Origin: Lineolata rhizophorae
Lineage: Eukaryota; Ascomycota; Dothideomycetes; Lineolatales; Lineolataceae
Reading direction: 5' to 3'
Assembly: GCA_010093515.1 (NCBI GenBank)
Contig: MU001677.1
Coordinates: forward strand, 333,654-397,653
DNA length: 64,000 nucleotides
A program made the position numbers and the translations under genes. Below are positions 10,342 to 21,247 of the stretch, in pieces; the first letter of the stretch is position 1; the number at the start of each line of letters is the position of its first letter. The notes under the pieces were generated by a model. The model saw only the letters and a list, made by a program, of their open reading frames with translations. It ran no database searches and was not told the DNA's origin.

Positions 10342-10690
10342 ACGGGCGGACGGCATCGCAATGGCGCAGAGTTTCAGGTGCTTTAAGGGAATTCCAATAC
10401 ACGAAATTGTTTCGTGAGATTTAATGTAACGATGGCAGATAGTCTCATTGGCATAGCATTTCCCCAGCTAGTATTTAATTATAAGTCTATGTGATGTCCC
10501 GATGACACGATACGCCTCTCGCTGATGCAGGAAATAGATGGGCGCCGTGCCTAGCTCAGGTGAACTAGAATCCCCAAATCCGTAGGTAGCTATACATATT
10601 AAGGAAGTAATAGTGAGCACCGACTGGTTCCATTGACCTCAAAAAAGAATTGAATCGCAGTCGTTTGAGAATTGATAAGTGGGAAGAAGA
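10342..10690. other. Convergent 3' intergenic spacer
   Basis: 349 bases between the stop codons of two convergent genes. I see only non-coding AT-leaning sequence, where both transcripts presumably end. Confidence 0.5.
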
Positions 10691-11581
10691 TCATCGATGC
10701 GAAGGCCTTTGAAGGTCCTGGAGGGGGTCTTCGCTTGTTTGGCTGCTGCCGAGCGGATGCACAGATTCACCAGCGCTTGTCGAACGGACTGTTTCGTTGT
10801 AGTCTGGTGGTTTGAGGGTTGCTCCACCTTCCCTCGATAGCGTCCGCAGCGGAATTGCTAATCCAGTTTCTGGGTCCCGCGCGTGCGAGTCGTGAGGAGC
10901 GGACTGGGGCGGTCCGCCAGGCCAGCCATTGGTCCCATCACCAGCCCCCACGGTGTTTTCGGCGGGGGCGCTAGGCTGGTACGGTGGCGGCGCCTCGCCA
11001 TGCTCGTTTAGACCTTCATGTCGCCTCAGGACTCCTGCGCCTTGGCCGCCCGAGCGCCAATTCCCATGCATCCAACGTCTATTGCTCACCCAACCGTCGA
11101 TATCTCGAGCGAGAGCGTTTTGCTGGTGGCTGCGGATATAAAGCTTGAGCTTCTTCTTGCGACGGTGCACCAGCCACATAAGCACAAAGAGAAGTATGAC
11201 GAAGACGGCAAGGAAGACGAAATAGTAGTTGAGAAGGCCGCTGCGTGTTTCTTCTGGATCCTGCCGGTCGGCGGCAACTTGATCGGTGAAGACGGGTACG
11301 GTGAAGACGGGTACGATGGACAGAGTAGGCGACCGATTCGAGGCGGCAGTCGAAGAGGAGGGCATGTCGGAGCTAGATGGGGGGAGTGAAGTGCGGGGAG
11401 ACGTGGGACCATCGAAAGAGACGGCGGACATGGAGGGCGCGGCTGGCTGCAGAGTGGTCGGGAGAGATTGCTGTGCGGTAGTCGAGCCCGGAAGTATCCA
11501 GAAGATATATAGCAATTGATCTATGGCTGCTCTGCTAGGGAGCTGGAGCCGGCGAGGTCGTAGCCGGGGTGCCAATGCCAT
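10691..11581 (-). CDS. Single-pass membrane protein with two PPxY motifs in its cytosolic tail
   Basis: 296 residues in one exon. The ATG at 11581 is chosen because it directly precedes an Arg-rich n-region and a hydrophobic signal-like stretch (LLYIFWILPGSTTAQQ). The longer ORF upstream is Pro/Ser-rich composition without a signal. Residues ~40-115 are Ser/Thr/Pro-rich, like a mannosylated extracytosolic region. A transmembrane helix spans about 117-139 (NYYFVFLAVFVILLFVLMWLVH), followed by a basic stop-transfer RRKKKLK. The cytosolic tail has PPPY (198-201) and PPDY (258-261), the core motif bound by WW domains of Nedd4/Rsp5 ubiquitin ligases. The layout recalls yeast Rsp5 adaptors such as Rcr1/Rcr2, but I cannot show homology. 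Function is otherwise unknown. Confidence 0.75.
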   Translation of the reverse strand: MALAPRLRPRRLQLPSRAAIDQLLYIFWILPGSTTAQQSLPTTLQPAAPSMSAVSFDGPTSPRTSLPPSSSDMPSSSTAASNRSPTLSIVPVFTVPVFTDQVAADRQDPEETRSGLLNYYFVFLAVFVILLFVLMWLVHRRKKKLKLYIRSHQQNALARDIDGWVSNRRWMHGNWRSGGQGAGVLRRHEGLNEHGEAPPPYQPSAPAENTVGAGDGTNGWPGGPPQSAPHDSHARDPETGLAIPLRTLSREGGATLKPPDYNETVRSTSAGESVHPLGSSQTSEDPLQDLQRPSHR

Positions 11582-12110
11582 GGTTTGGGGTGAAGGAAGG
11601 GCTGACGAGTCCTCGAACTGAAACAAAGGAGTGACCGGAGGCACCGGCAAGGGATCACAGAGGCGGGAGAGCGACGAGAGGCCGCATGTCAAGCGGTATA
11701 GTCGGAGAGAGCGCAAGACCAGCCGCGCAAGGTCGTGGTGCGAGGGCTGCGGGCTCTGCAAGGCGCGCTGCGCGACAGGAAGGAAGGCGGGCCAAGGAGG
11801 TCGGGAGCTTAGTTGCAGCGATGATGGGTGAGTTCGGAGCGACTTGGCGCGGATGGCTGGCGGGCCAAGCTCCGGAGTCTCGGCCCTCCCGCGCGGGCCC
11901 ATGGCTTAGCTCACCCGCCTGCGTGTACATACGTAGTATGTATGCACTGTACGTGTGTCGTAGCCGGCTCTTGTGCCCTAGGCGCGGCGTGGTCCATTCA
12001 AGCTTGCAGAGGTACATGCCGACATTCTCCCCCGATTGACCGGCACTCGATTAGCCTACGCAACAAGCTCCCATCCCATCTCAGCATCCGCTTGCACGCA
12101 GTTCGCCACC
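11582..12110. promoter_or_regulatory. Divergent promoter, PPxY protein / TFB5
   Basis: 529 GC-rich bases between the two starts. The near-palindromic TACATACGTAGTATGTATG at about 11926-11944 is notable. Frames on both strands are open here by composition only. Confidence 0.45.
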
Positions 12111-12466
12111 ATGCCCAAGGCTTCTAAAGGTATGCGCGGAATAGCATCACCGCCCGCCCGGCATCACTCTAGGGGAGTAAAGCCCGTCGGTGCTTTCTAA
12201 CTCGTACGCAGGCGTCTTGGTGCAGTGTGACCCGTCGATAAAAGCGATCATCTGCAAGATCGATGCGGAAAGGAACGACTTCATCATCGAAGACTTGGAC
12301 GACGAGACGCTCGTGATCAAGGAGAGCAAGTTTGCAGACCTTCAAGTCAGGCTTGACCAGGTTCGAAGCTCTCCAGCTGGCTCTTTTGCTCGGGTGCACG
12401 GCTAATTCGTTCTGCTAGGAGCTGAAGCATACGATTCGCGAACCGGAGGAGTCAGACTCGGAGTGA
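12111..12466 (+). CDS. tfb5: TFIIH core subunit TFB5 (TTDA/GTF2H5)
   Basis: Three exons: 12111-12129, 12212-12360 and 12419-12466, giving 71 residues, the usual size of this family. The start MPKASKGVLVQCDPSIKAII matches the conserved TFB5 opening (xxKGVLxxCDPxxK). FIIEDLDDETLVI follows, then the C-terminal helix LQVRLDQELKHTIREPEE. TFB5 binds TFB2/p52 in the TFIIH core and stimulates its ATPase in nucleotide excision repair and transcription initiation. The acidic tail EESDSE is common in fungal members. The gene is short and intron-split, so ORF-based annotation would miss it. It lies 385 bases upstream of RACK1 on the same strand. Confidence 0.93.
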
Positions 12467-12851
12467 GGGTGCAGAGCGGGCCTTGAGACGGTTGTACGGC
12501 GTATGGGTCGGGGTGCGGGCCTTCAGCTGCATCTCACGCTTGCCTCTATATATATTGTTCATAAACGAGGCCAGCCAAAAGCCTTTTCTTTTTCTCGTTT
12601 CGTTTCTCAGTTCTTTTTCTTTCAATTCCTTTCCTTTTCTTCCTTGGAAGGGTGCACTTCGCTCGGTGATTTTGCTTCGTTCGCGCAGAGCCGCAGCGAC
12701 TTTTAGCGTACCAGACGGCCGCTGGCCGGCGCGGGCTCCGGCGCAAAGCTCGCTTGACTCGCCGTTCCGAGCCTAGCACGGCACCGCAGCACGCACAACA
12801 ACTTCGGCCTCCAAAGCTTCATCCAACTCGCTCCCCACACCACCCGGCACC
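12467..12851 (+). promoter_or_regulatory. RACK1 promoter and pyrimidine-rich 5' UTR
   Basis: Between TFB5 and RACK1 lie TCTATATATATTG (a TATA-like stretch near 12544) and a long CT-rich tract at about 12582-12650 (CTTTTTCTTTCAATTCCTTTCC). Pyrimidine tracts of this kind are common upstream of highly expressed translation genes in fungi. Confidence 0.5.
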
Positions 12852-14145
12852 ATGTCTGAAGCATTGGTTCTTCGAGGCACCCTGGAGGGCCATTCGGGAT
12901 GGGTGACCTCCCTCGCTACGTCTCTGGAGAGGTTTGTCCGCCCTCCCGCCCTCGCCTCGGCGGCGCCCCGTGCTTGCCTTCTATTGCCTATACTAATTTT
13001 CGCGACAGCCCGAACATGCTTCTCTCGGGAAGCCGTGACAAGACCTTGATCATTTGGAACCTCACCCGTGATGAATCCTCGTACGGCTACCCCAAGCGTA
13101 GCCTGCACGGCCATTCCCACATTGTCTCCGACTGTGTACGTCCTGCGCCCACAGTCCCTGTCAAGCCCTAGGTCGCCCGTACCTTCTGCTAACCCACATG
13201 TCTCCTGGATAGGTCATATCCTCCGATGGCGCCTATGCGCTTTCATCCTCCTGGGATAAGACCCTTCGTCTGTGGGAGCTGTCCACCGGTGTGACGACGC
13301 GTCGCTTTGTCGGCCACACGAACGATGTGCTGTCCGTTTCTTTCTCTGCCGATAACCGGCAGATCGTCTCGGGCTCGCGTGACAGGACTATCAGGCTGTG
13401 GAACACTTTGGGCGACTGCAAGTTCACCATTACCGATAAGGGGCATACCGAGTGGGTGTCTTGCGTGCGCTTCAGTCCCAACCCCCAGAACCCCGTCATC
13501 GTAAGCGCCGGGTGGGACAAGCTGGTCAAGGTGAGTCAGAATCAGTCTTATAGTGTGCTTAAGCAGACTTGTATGATGTTATGCACGCTTAAGAAAGTAT
13601 TTGCTACTTCAGAGCCCTCAGGCTGTGAGACAAAATATCACCGGCGCACTGACTTCAATCTCTCTATCGTGGCACTTGATTGGAGCATGGATGCTATACA
13701 ATTGCTAACTATGTCGAAGGTTTGGGAACTTGCTACCTGTCGCATTCAGACTGACCACATTGGCCACACTGGCTACATCAATACGGTGACCATTTCGCCG
13801 GACGGCTCCCTGTGCGCTTCCGGCGGCAAGGACGGCACGACCATGCTCTGGGATCTCAATGAGTCCAAGCACCTGTACTCGCTGTCCGCTGGTGACGAGA
13901 TCCATGCGCTCGTTTTCTCGCCTAACCGCTATTGGCTGTGCGCCGCCACCGCGTCTAGCATCATTATCTTCGACCTTGAGAAGAAGAGCAAGGTTGATGA
14001 ATTGAAACCGGATTATGTGGACGTTGGCAAGAAAGCTAGGGAGCCGGAGTGTGTATCTCTTGCTTGGAGTGCTGATGGCCAGACCCTCTTTGCCGGCTAC
14101 ACGGACAATCTCATCCGGGCATGGGCTGTTGTGTCACGTGGCTAG
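12852..14145 (+). CDS. cpc2: RACK1 homologue, ribosome-bound WD40 protein (Cpc2/Asc1)
   Basis: Four exons: 12852-12931, 13009-13135, 13213-13530 and 13720-14145, giving 316 residues, as expected for fungal RACK1. WD repeats are clear: [86 protein letters not shown] and ending [15 protein letters not shown]. The protein is a seven-bladed propeller on the 40S head near the mRNA exit and also a signalling scaffold (PKC, cAMP). In Neurospora and yeast it affects general amino-acid control. Intron 3 (13531-13719) is a multiple of three and has no stop in frame. A naive prediction would therefore translate 63 extra residues between [10 protein letters not shown] and VWELATC, breaking a WD repeat. 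That intron carries the U24 snoRNA. Confidence 0.96.
13566..13657 (+). ncRNA. snR24: Intronic C/D-box snoRNA U24 (snR24)
   Basis: Inside RACK1 intron 3. The C box is ATGATGT at 13573-13579 and the D box CTGA at 13649-13652. The guide ATTTGCTACTTCAGA at 13599-13613 includes the D' box and is the conserved U24 antisense element for large-subunit rRNA 2'-O-methylation. A C'-like TGTGAGA follows at about 13624, then a second guide around ATATCACCGGCGCA before the D box. Saccharomyces snR24 lies in the intron of the RACK1 gene ASC1, so both sequence and host match. Ends are approximate, since I see no long terminal stem. Confidence 0.88.
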
Positions 14146-14442
14146 GCAATTGGTGGTTTCTGAGGGTGAATACCGGCGCCAGGGGACGGGAATAGCCTGA
14201 CAACAAGTCAGCTTCGTGGCGGCCCAAAGGGCCCGGTCGTCACGTTTGCTGGAGACTGTCGTAGGCTCAGTCGAATTGTTAGAACAGGCATTGCTTGTAA
14301 GGTTAAAAGTCAGAGTTCACGAGTTTTGAAAGTGGTGTGATGCATGGAACTCTAAAAGTGATTAATAAGTGGACGTTTTAAATATCGTCGAGTTTTCTGA
14401 CCCTGCTTCTCCGGTGAGTATTCCAAAGATGTGCTTAGCCGC

Positions 14443-16153
14443 TTAGTAGCTCCGCGGTAGGCCGAGGACCTTTTCGCCAACAAAGTTCAGAATCATTTCC
14501 TAGAAAAAAAAATTTAGCAACGAAAATGCTTGTCAAGAATGAGGGAGTTTCTAATTACCTTGCTCACAGGGGCAATCCTAGGCACCAAAGACTCCCTAAG
14601 ATAGCGCTCCACATGGTATTCCTGCGCATAACCCATACCACCGTGTGCTAGAACCTAAAATTCGGTTACTTTCTTTTATAGCCATCAGAGCTATCAGTGT
14701 AATAGTACGTACTGCTTGCTCACAAGCTGTGAATGCCGCTTCCGCAGCCAGATACTTTGCGGAATTACATGCGACTCCAACGGCATATTGTGTGATAGAC
14801 GAATCCTTCGAGTTCTCGTCGTATAGCCTCGCAGCGTGATAGGTCGCCAGCTTTGCCGCCTCAAGGTTCATGTATGCAGCCGCAAGCGGATGTTGAATGG
14901 CCTGATTCTGCCCGATCGGTCTACCAAACACCACCCTCTCCCTCGCATACTCGGTGGCTCTTTTCAGCGCCGCATAACCTATCCCTAGTGCTTCGCCTGC
15001 AAGCAAGCAACGTTCCGCGTTCATGCCATGTAGCACGATCTCGAAGCCCTGGCCTTCCGCGCCAATGAGCGAGTCGGCGGGGACGCGGTAGTTGTCGAAA
15101 AATATCTCGTTGGCGTCGATGGCGCGGCCACCCATTTTCTTAATGCGGCGGAGATCGAGACCAGGGGCCGTCTTGTCGAAGTCGATGAAGAAAAGCGAAA
15201 GCTCTTTGGACGGTCTGGTGATTTCTTTCAATGGCGTCGTGCGGGCAAGGAGGACCATTTTCTGGGCCACTTGGGCTGAAGATATCCATCTGGTTGGTTT
15301 TGTGAGTCGTAGTGTGGCATAAGAAGACGGAACGAATAGGCAATACATTTTCTGTCCAGAAATTTTGTAAAAATCTCCGTCCCTTTTAGCCGTAGTACGA
15401 AGCTTTAGGGTCTCTAAACCCGTGCTTGGCTCTGTTCTGGAAAAGTCAATAAAAGGCATCCACTTTGTGATTATTCAACCTACATTCCAAAGCAAGCTCT
15501 CCATTCTCCTTTGATAAGCTTCGGTAGCATTTTCTGTCTTTGCGCGGGGCTTGCAAATTTGGCTACTGGCTAACTGAGTTGGCAAATGACCTGGCATTTC
15601 TATCAACCACTCACCTGAGTTGCATAAACATTTGCATGTACTGATTGTGCGCCAGCAATCCCAGCGCCACTCCTAAAGTGACATTAGCCTGAAGAAGAAG
15701 TGTCTCCATGATAGCACTTTAGGGACAAAATACTCGGAAATGGTATGTAGCATCATAGTGGCTTCCGAAATCCCCAGACCGGCCCCGCCGAGCTCTTCTG
15801 GCAATGCGATTCCGATCCATCCGTCCTTAGCCAAAGAGGCGTGAAGCTCATGGGGGTATTCTCCAGACTCATCACGCTCGGCCCAATATTCCTGATGTTC
15901 GGTCAATTAAAAGTAATTGTGAAATTTCAATTGCCCTAATCTGCACACATACGTCTGGAAAGTTTGAGCATATTTTAGATACCGCTTCTCGAACCATGAC
16001 TTGCTCTGGCGTGAACCCAGACATCTCCATTATCGGCCGACGACATGAAACTGAAAATGATCTAGGGCGCTGCAAGACGGTGCGCCATTGACTAGCAACT
16101 GCTGGTAGATGAGAAGATGCAGAGAGGCAAGGGGAGATAGACTTGAGCAACAT
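14443..16153 (-). CDS. Mitochondrial acyl-CoA dehydrogenase family enzyme
   Basis: Eight exons: 16153-15953, 15891-15734, 15672-15615, 15569-15484, 15436-15347, 15289-14713, 14654-14559 and 14499-14443 (440 residues, phases consistent). Residues 1-40 are basic and Ser-rich, a likely presequence. Family motifs are GWIGIALPEELGGAGLGISE, CFGITEPSTGLETLKL (FAD/substrate loop), GQKIWISSAQVAQ, RERVVFGRPIGQNQAIQHPLA, AFTACEQAVLAHGGMGYAQE and a last exon ending LGLPRSY. The short/medium-chain catalytic Glu (YEGT motif) is absent; the aligned place reads APVS. A Glu at 290 (GMNAERCLLA) sits where isovaleryl-CoA and long-chain dehydrogenases carry their base. This suggests that type of active site, but the substrate cannot be told. 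The gene is convergent with RACK1 (297 bases between stops) and divergent from INCENP. Confidence 0.88.
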
Positions 16154-16611
16154 TTTGAATTGAAAAACCCAAAATCCAAGGCGCAGGACACTATACTAGG
16201 TTTAAGTACGACTGCAATATAACCAAGCATTGCTTTCCTGGAGTGGTGATGTTCGAAGCTCTAGACCTCGGGTCATCTTGGATCTAGCTAGAGGGGCAGG
16301 CCGGAGTTTCTTGGCATCACGTGAGAGCGCCTCGCCATCGCGGTCCTACACCCGAGCTAGGAAGGACCCAAACAAACGACCCGCCGCTGCTCTTTTCCCG
16401 TCAACACCACCCTCCCGATCGCTTCCCTCAACCCGTCACCTCAATTCCCTCAATTGCGAACAATACTTTGGCTTCTTCTGAATACCTTCCTGGATGACTT
16501 TCTAGTTCCGGCGTTCCCATTCTTCTTTTTTGGGGTGGTGTGAGCCGCGATCGGTGTGGTTTTCCCTCCGCCCTCTTGCGACGCGTCCGCTGGTGTCTGG
16601 GTTGAGACACC
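16154..16611. promoter_or_regulatory. Divergent promoter, acyl-CoA dehydrogenase / INCENP
   Basis: 458 bases between two divergent start codons, rich in C/T on the INCENP side (about 16380-16450). No specific factor site is claimed. Confidence 0.45.
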
Positions 16612-19600
16612 ATGGCTCCCGCCCGCTCCCAGCAAACGCCCGTGGGCTCTGCCCAGTGGCTGCTGGCCGAGCGGCGTCATGTCAATCAACTCGTTGTCGA
16701 GGGATGTGAGGAATTTGCATTTTCAGCCAACGAGCAGATGGAATGGCTGAACGAACATATGCACGACGTATTCAACCGACATCAAGTGTATGCATCACGT
16801 CTTTCGCACCACTAGTTCTCGGATAATGCTCATAGCCTTGGCAGCAACGTTGCAGATGTTTTCAAGACTCCTGGAAAGCTGCGCGGCAAGACACCGCGTA
16901 CAGCTCGCAAGCGTCCGCTCGAAAATCGCGCTGTAAGTCTTGGATCTTCGTTGTGTTGCAACCGGCCTCACTAACGACTGATAGCCCCTTACGGATATCT
17001 TTGCTCCGAACACACAAGCTGGGTCGAACTCACCTCATAAAACGCTCAATTCCGGTCAAAAGTCTACCCTTTTCCAGAATCTTAACAAAATCCAAATCGC
17101 CGCCGATACAGATTTCCAAGAAACGCAGCAGTCGCCCTCAGCTACCCAAAACAAGGCGCATGGTGGCGCCGGCAAGGAGAACATTGATTCTGGTTATTAT
17201 GGCACGACGCAGGAAGAGATGGACGTCGACGCTGCGCCTCTAGCGAAAGTGCACACCTCGAAGGACCTAACACAGCAAAAGCATGCGCGGCATGTCCGCG
17301 TTAAGTCGTTAGGGAATGGTGACATAATGCCTAGTGGAGATGAAGGTCGAGTAACGACTGATGAGTCGTTTGTGTCAGCAAATGAGGAAGTGCTGGGGAG
17401 CAAGGCTGCATCAAAGGGATATCTGCCTGAGGATCACCAACAGCGTCCAACCCAGGACGATAAAGATGTCGCTATGGTGGACGCCCCGGACGCCGAACCT
17501 GACGACCAGCAGACTCGTGTCATTTCGAATCAATATAGCATGTCCGCCGAGACTGCTTCCGCAATGAATTCCATGATGGAAGCTGATGGTGCACAAACCC
17601 AGGACGATATAGACGAGGATGTTGCAGGGTCTCGATCAACTTCCGAGGGCTCTAGCCCTGTAAAGCCTCTTGTCCGAAAGAGTAGCTTGACCTTCGCTGC
17701 TTTGCCTGCCCGCGAGCCTCTGGCGACCAAAAAGAGCGTTGGCGCTCGTGTGTCTCGTACCAGTAACACTGAGTACTCCAAATCCTTTGGCGGCAGTCAG
17801 TACGGCAGAGCTACCGGCGGAAAGAGCATTGGAGGATCTCATAACGTCGATTTCGATGACCCGATGGATGTCGATCAGGAGAATAGGCCTCCTGTTTCTC
17901 GCGAGGATTCCGAGACTACCAAATTACACAATAAGACCTCTACCCAGCGTCTGCACGAGCGTATTAATATGCTTGGTCAATCAAAAGAAACGGGATCTTC
18001 AAGGTCCTTGCATGCAGCAATTCCCAACCAGCAACCTTCGTACCCTCAACTACCGGCGCAGTCTTTTGACTCTGATAAAAACAAAGCCGATGTACCTGCC
18101 ACTATGCCACCACGCAAGGGATCCCCGACGGTGCAAGCTGTGAATAGCAGCGATGATGAAGAAGATTGGATCGCTCCGGTTAGCTCGGCGCCCGCACGAC
18201 CTCAATTGGAGAAAAGTAACTCGGCAGATGTGATGGAGCAGATCAACAACAAGACTACCATCGGTGCTTTCGAAATTCCTGACGATATGGATTGTGGTTC
18301 GCCCGCGGTTGCAAATCCAAGTCCTGCCGTCATTCCATCCAGGCCTGGTCTTGGTCATCACAAGTCCGCTTCCGCTTCCGCGCTATCATCACCAGCAAAG
18401 TCCACAGTACAGTCGGAATCAACTCATCACAAGGCGATCTCCGTATCAAATCCTGAAATGCCGATTGTGGAGGAGTCCACTACCCCTGCGGGCTCTCCAA
18501 ACGTGAGGCGCCATATGGATGGACCGCTAAGCGCTTCAAAGGCTAAGCTCTTCTCGGTGTTGAAGTCCGCCAAGGGGATTTTTGCAAGCAGTGCTGGGGT
18601 TAGTGCTCAGGCGAAAATGGAAGCTCTTTCCCCCGTGCCAACTCGACCGCGCAATCCGGCACAAGCTCCTGGGTTCGGACAGGTTCTCAGTCCGAAACGC
18701 GACGCGAGGGCTTTCGCCCAGCCAGACGATAACATTGGTCGCGAAACGGACGTTCGAGTCCCGTCCAATCTTGGAAGTCCTACGAACCCTGCCGAAGGGC
18801 GGCGCACTCGAAGCTCTACGGAGCGTGAGCAAAAACAGCGTGAGAAGGAAGCGAAAGAGCAACAACGGATTGCGGATGACCTTGAGAGGGCTCGAGAGAA
18901 AGAGAGGCAAAAGGCTGCGGCGGCCCAAAAACAGGAGAAGGCTAAGGAAGTGGCCCAGTCGGGGAAGAAAGTCCAGCCAAAAGCTGGCCCTCAAGCCAAG
19001 CATGACGAAGCTGCTCGGGAGGATATGCCTCCGCCCCCTCCCCCGAAATCTGTGCAATCTGCCGGGACTGGCCAAAAGCTTCGTGAGCCTCGGAGGCTTG
19101 CGAAGCCATCCAAGGAGACTCTCCCTAGAGCGAAGCCGGCGCCTGTCTCTATCCGTACTGCGTCTCAACGCATCAACCAGCAACAGCCGGCTGCGAACTC
19201 CCTTTCACAACCCGTGCAGGATGCTCACCCTCCAGCTCCCCCTCCAAAGCAGCAGAATGTGACAACCAAAGCCAGCAACACCTCACTCCAGAGTTCGAAT
19301 TCTGCAACAAGTTATAAAGTGGGAGCTTCGGCCCACGGACGGCCGAGGGCTCTCATTGAAGCCGAGAAGAAGAAGCAGCAGGAGGAGCGTGCGGCACAGC
19401 GGAAAGCCGAACAGAAGCGGGAGGCCGAGCAGCGGCGGAAGCAAGAGGAGGAGCGTCGCGAGCAGCAGCGTAAGGCTGAGCAACTACGTGTCCAAGAGGC
19501 TAGGAAGACTGCGCAGAAACGTGCGGACGATGTCAAACGCCAGCAAGAGCAACAGCGAGCTCAAGCTGCTCAGGCTTCCCAGAACAGGCCTCAGAGCCGC

Positions 19601-20625
19601 CATGCAAACGAGTTTGCCAACATGTTGAACCAAGAAAAAGTTCCTGCACACCCACGGTCTGATCTGGGGAATGCTAGGCCACTTAACCGCATGCATACGG
19701 TCCAAGACGCAACCCGTCAATACCCTCCAGTCAATCAGGCAAAACCCGCCAAGCGTCCCCACCCTGAGCAGGAATACGGCCAAGACAATAAGCGACGTAA
19801 GACAATCGAGGAGGATGAACCAAAGGAAGAGGCCTCTCGGCGGTCGGTCATGGCTCCACCGACGCGTCCCTCTAATATCCGGAAGGTACGTATAGCTAGC
19901 ATCGCGCCTTGTGCATCTCGTTTTGAAGCTAATCCTAGGAGTAGGAGCCGAACAAATTTCAGCATGGGTATATTCCTGCGCCGTCCAACACGCAGCATGC
20001 TGCGTCGTTATTTAAGTCAACTGTCACTGGTCAGCATCATCTTGCTCAAGGCAAATCCACAATCGCCCCTGTGTCTGGAAATTCGGGTACGAGTGGCCAT
20101 CCCAATGATATGGTGAAGTATTCGAACGCAAAGATTCCATTTGCGGAAGCTCCAAACCCTCCTCCTGGAGCCCCCGGTCATTCGAACATCCATAGTTACC
20201 CCCATAAAACGCCAGTTCGCGCTGCGCCTGGTGTTTCCGGCGCGTCTACTGCGCCGAAGTCGTCGCCGAATTTTCCGGCAGCTGAATCGGTTCAGTTACC
20301 CGATATCAACACGGACAGCGAAGATAGCGACAGCTCGCCCTCTTCATTCAAGCAGCCTAGTTGGGTCGCATCGCCGGCCCTCAATGAGATCTTGGCCCAG
20401 CAGCAACTCGTCGATCCGGAGACAATCTTCGGCCCTATTGCGCCGTTGCAGATGGAGGAAATTTTCAAGAACAAGGACCGTCAGAAGCGTTTCCGCGATC
20501 GGACGAGCAGCGCCAATTGGAGTGGTTCCGATCGTCTCACCGAAGAGGAGCGTAAGAAAGATAGAGAAGGTAGGGCGAAGTTGGTGAGAGATGGTGGTTG
20601 GACATACGCACACGGTTTGAGTTAA
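16612..20625 (+). CDS. INCENP/Sli15, scaffold of the chromosomal passenger complex
   Basis: Four exons: 16612-16787, 16836-16932, 16985-19885 and 19945-20625, giving 1284 residues. An alternative acceptor 9 bases further (exon 2 from 16845) is also in frame. The N-terminus has EQMEWLNEHMHDVF, then VADVFKTPGKLRGKTPRTARKR. The middle is disordered and rich in Ser/Pro. A charged single-helix or coiled-coil segment lies at about 780-945 (EAEKKKQQEERAAQRKAEQK). The C-terminal IN-box at about 1197-1262 reads ILAQQQLVDPETIFG, then QMEEIFK and RFRDRTSSANWSGSD. It includes the TSS motif phosphorylated by Aurora B and the conserved Trp. The protein would bind Survivin/Borealin homologues by its N-terminus and activate Aurora (Ipl1/Ark1) by its IN-box at centromeres and the spindle midzone. 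Identification rests mainly on the IN-box. Confidence 0.93.
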
Positions 20626-21247
20626 GGCCGTAGTTCCTTTAGACGGGGCACCTGGTCCTGTGTCCGTTCGAGTTGGATGGTAGGGTAGAACGGAGTTGAG
20701 GTCACAAGGCTCGGAGGACTGGCTGGAAGTGCCGGAGTTCAGATGGGATATTATTGTAGGATGGGAAACTGGTGGACGGCAAGAGATGACATTCTTAATC
20801 TTCGGTAATGGCATTTTGGTATTTGGGTTGGCTTTGGAGCTCTTGATTAGTCTGAACGGTGGAGATAACTTGGATTAGGTGGCGACACTGCGGTTGTTGG
20901 TTGACTTCGAGGAATCTGGGCTATGATTCCTCTGTACAGATAATCGGTCGTGTACATTGGAGCTGAAAGTAGTTCCTGGCTTTTTTTCGCCATGATTGAC
21001 GGTTGAAAAATACAGTCAAGTTTACATTTTTCCTTTGAACAGCCCACATTGCTTGTCACTGACGGCCAACTTTCTGCAAATGGGAGTGTGCATAAACTGC
21101 TGAAATTCAAATCGGTTATTAGTTGATAGTCAGAGCAGCAAAATTTGACGAGCGTTCTTCAAGGCAAAGCCCGGGCATCTAACCCCGTACCTGTGAGTCT
21201 GCAATCCCCGAATTTGATCCGGAATGCTAACTCGTTTACGACAACTC
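20626..21247. other. Convergent 3' intergenic spacer
   Basis: 622 bases between convergent stops, with no supported coding sequence. ORFs of 60-90 codons here are short and lack motifs. Confidence 0.5.
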
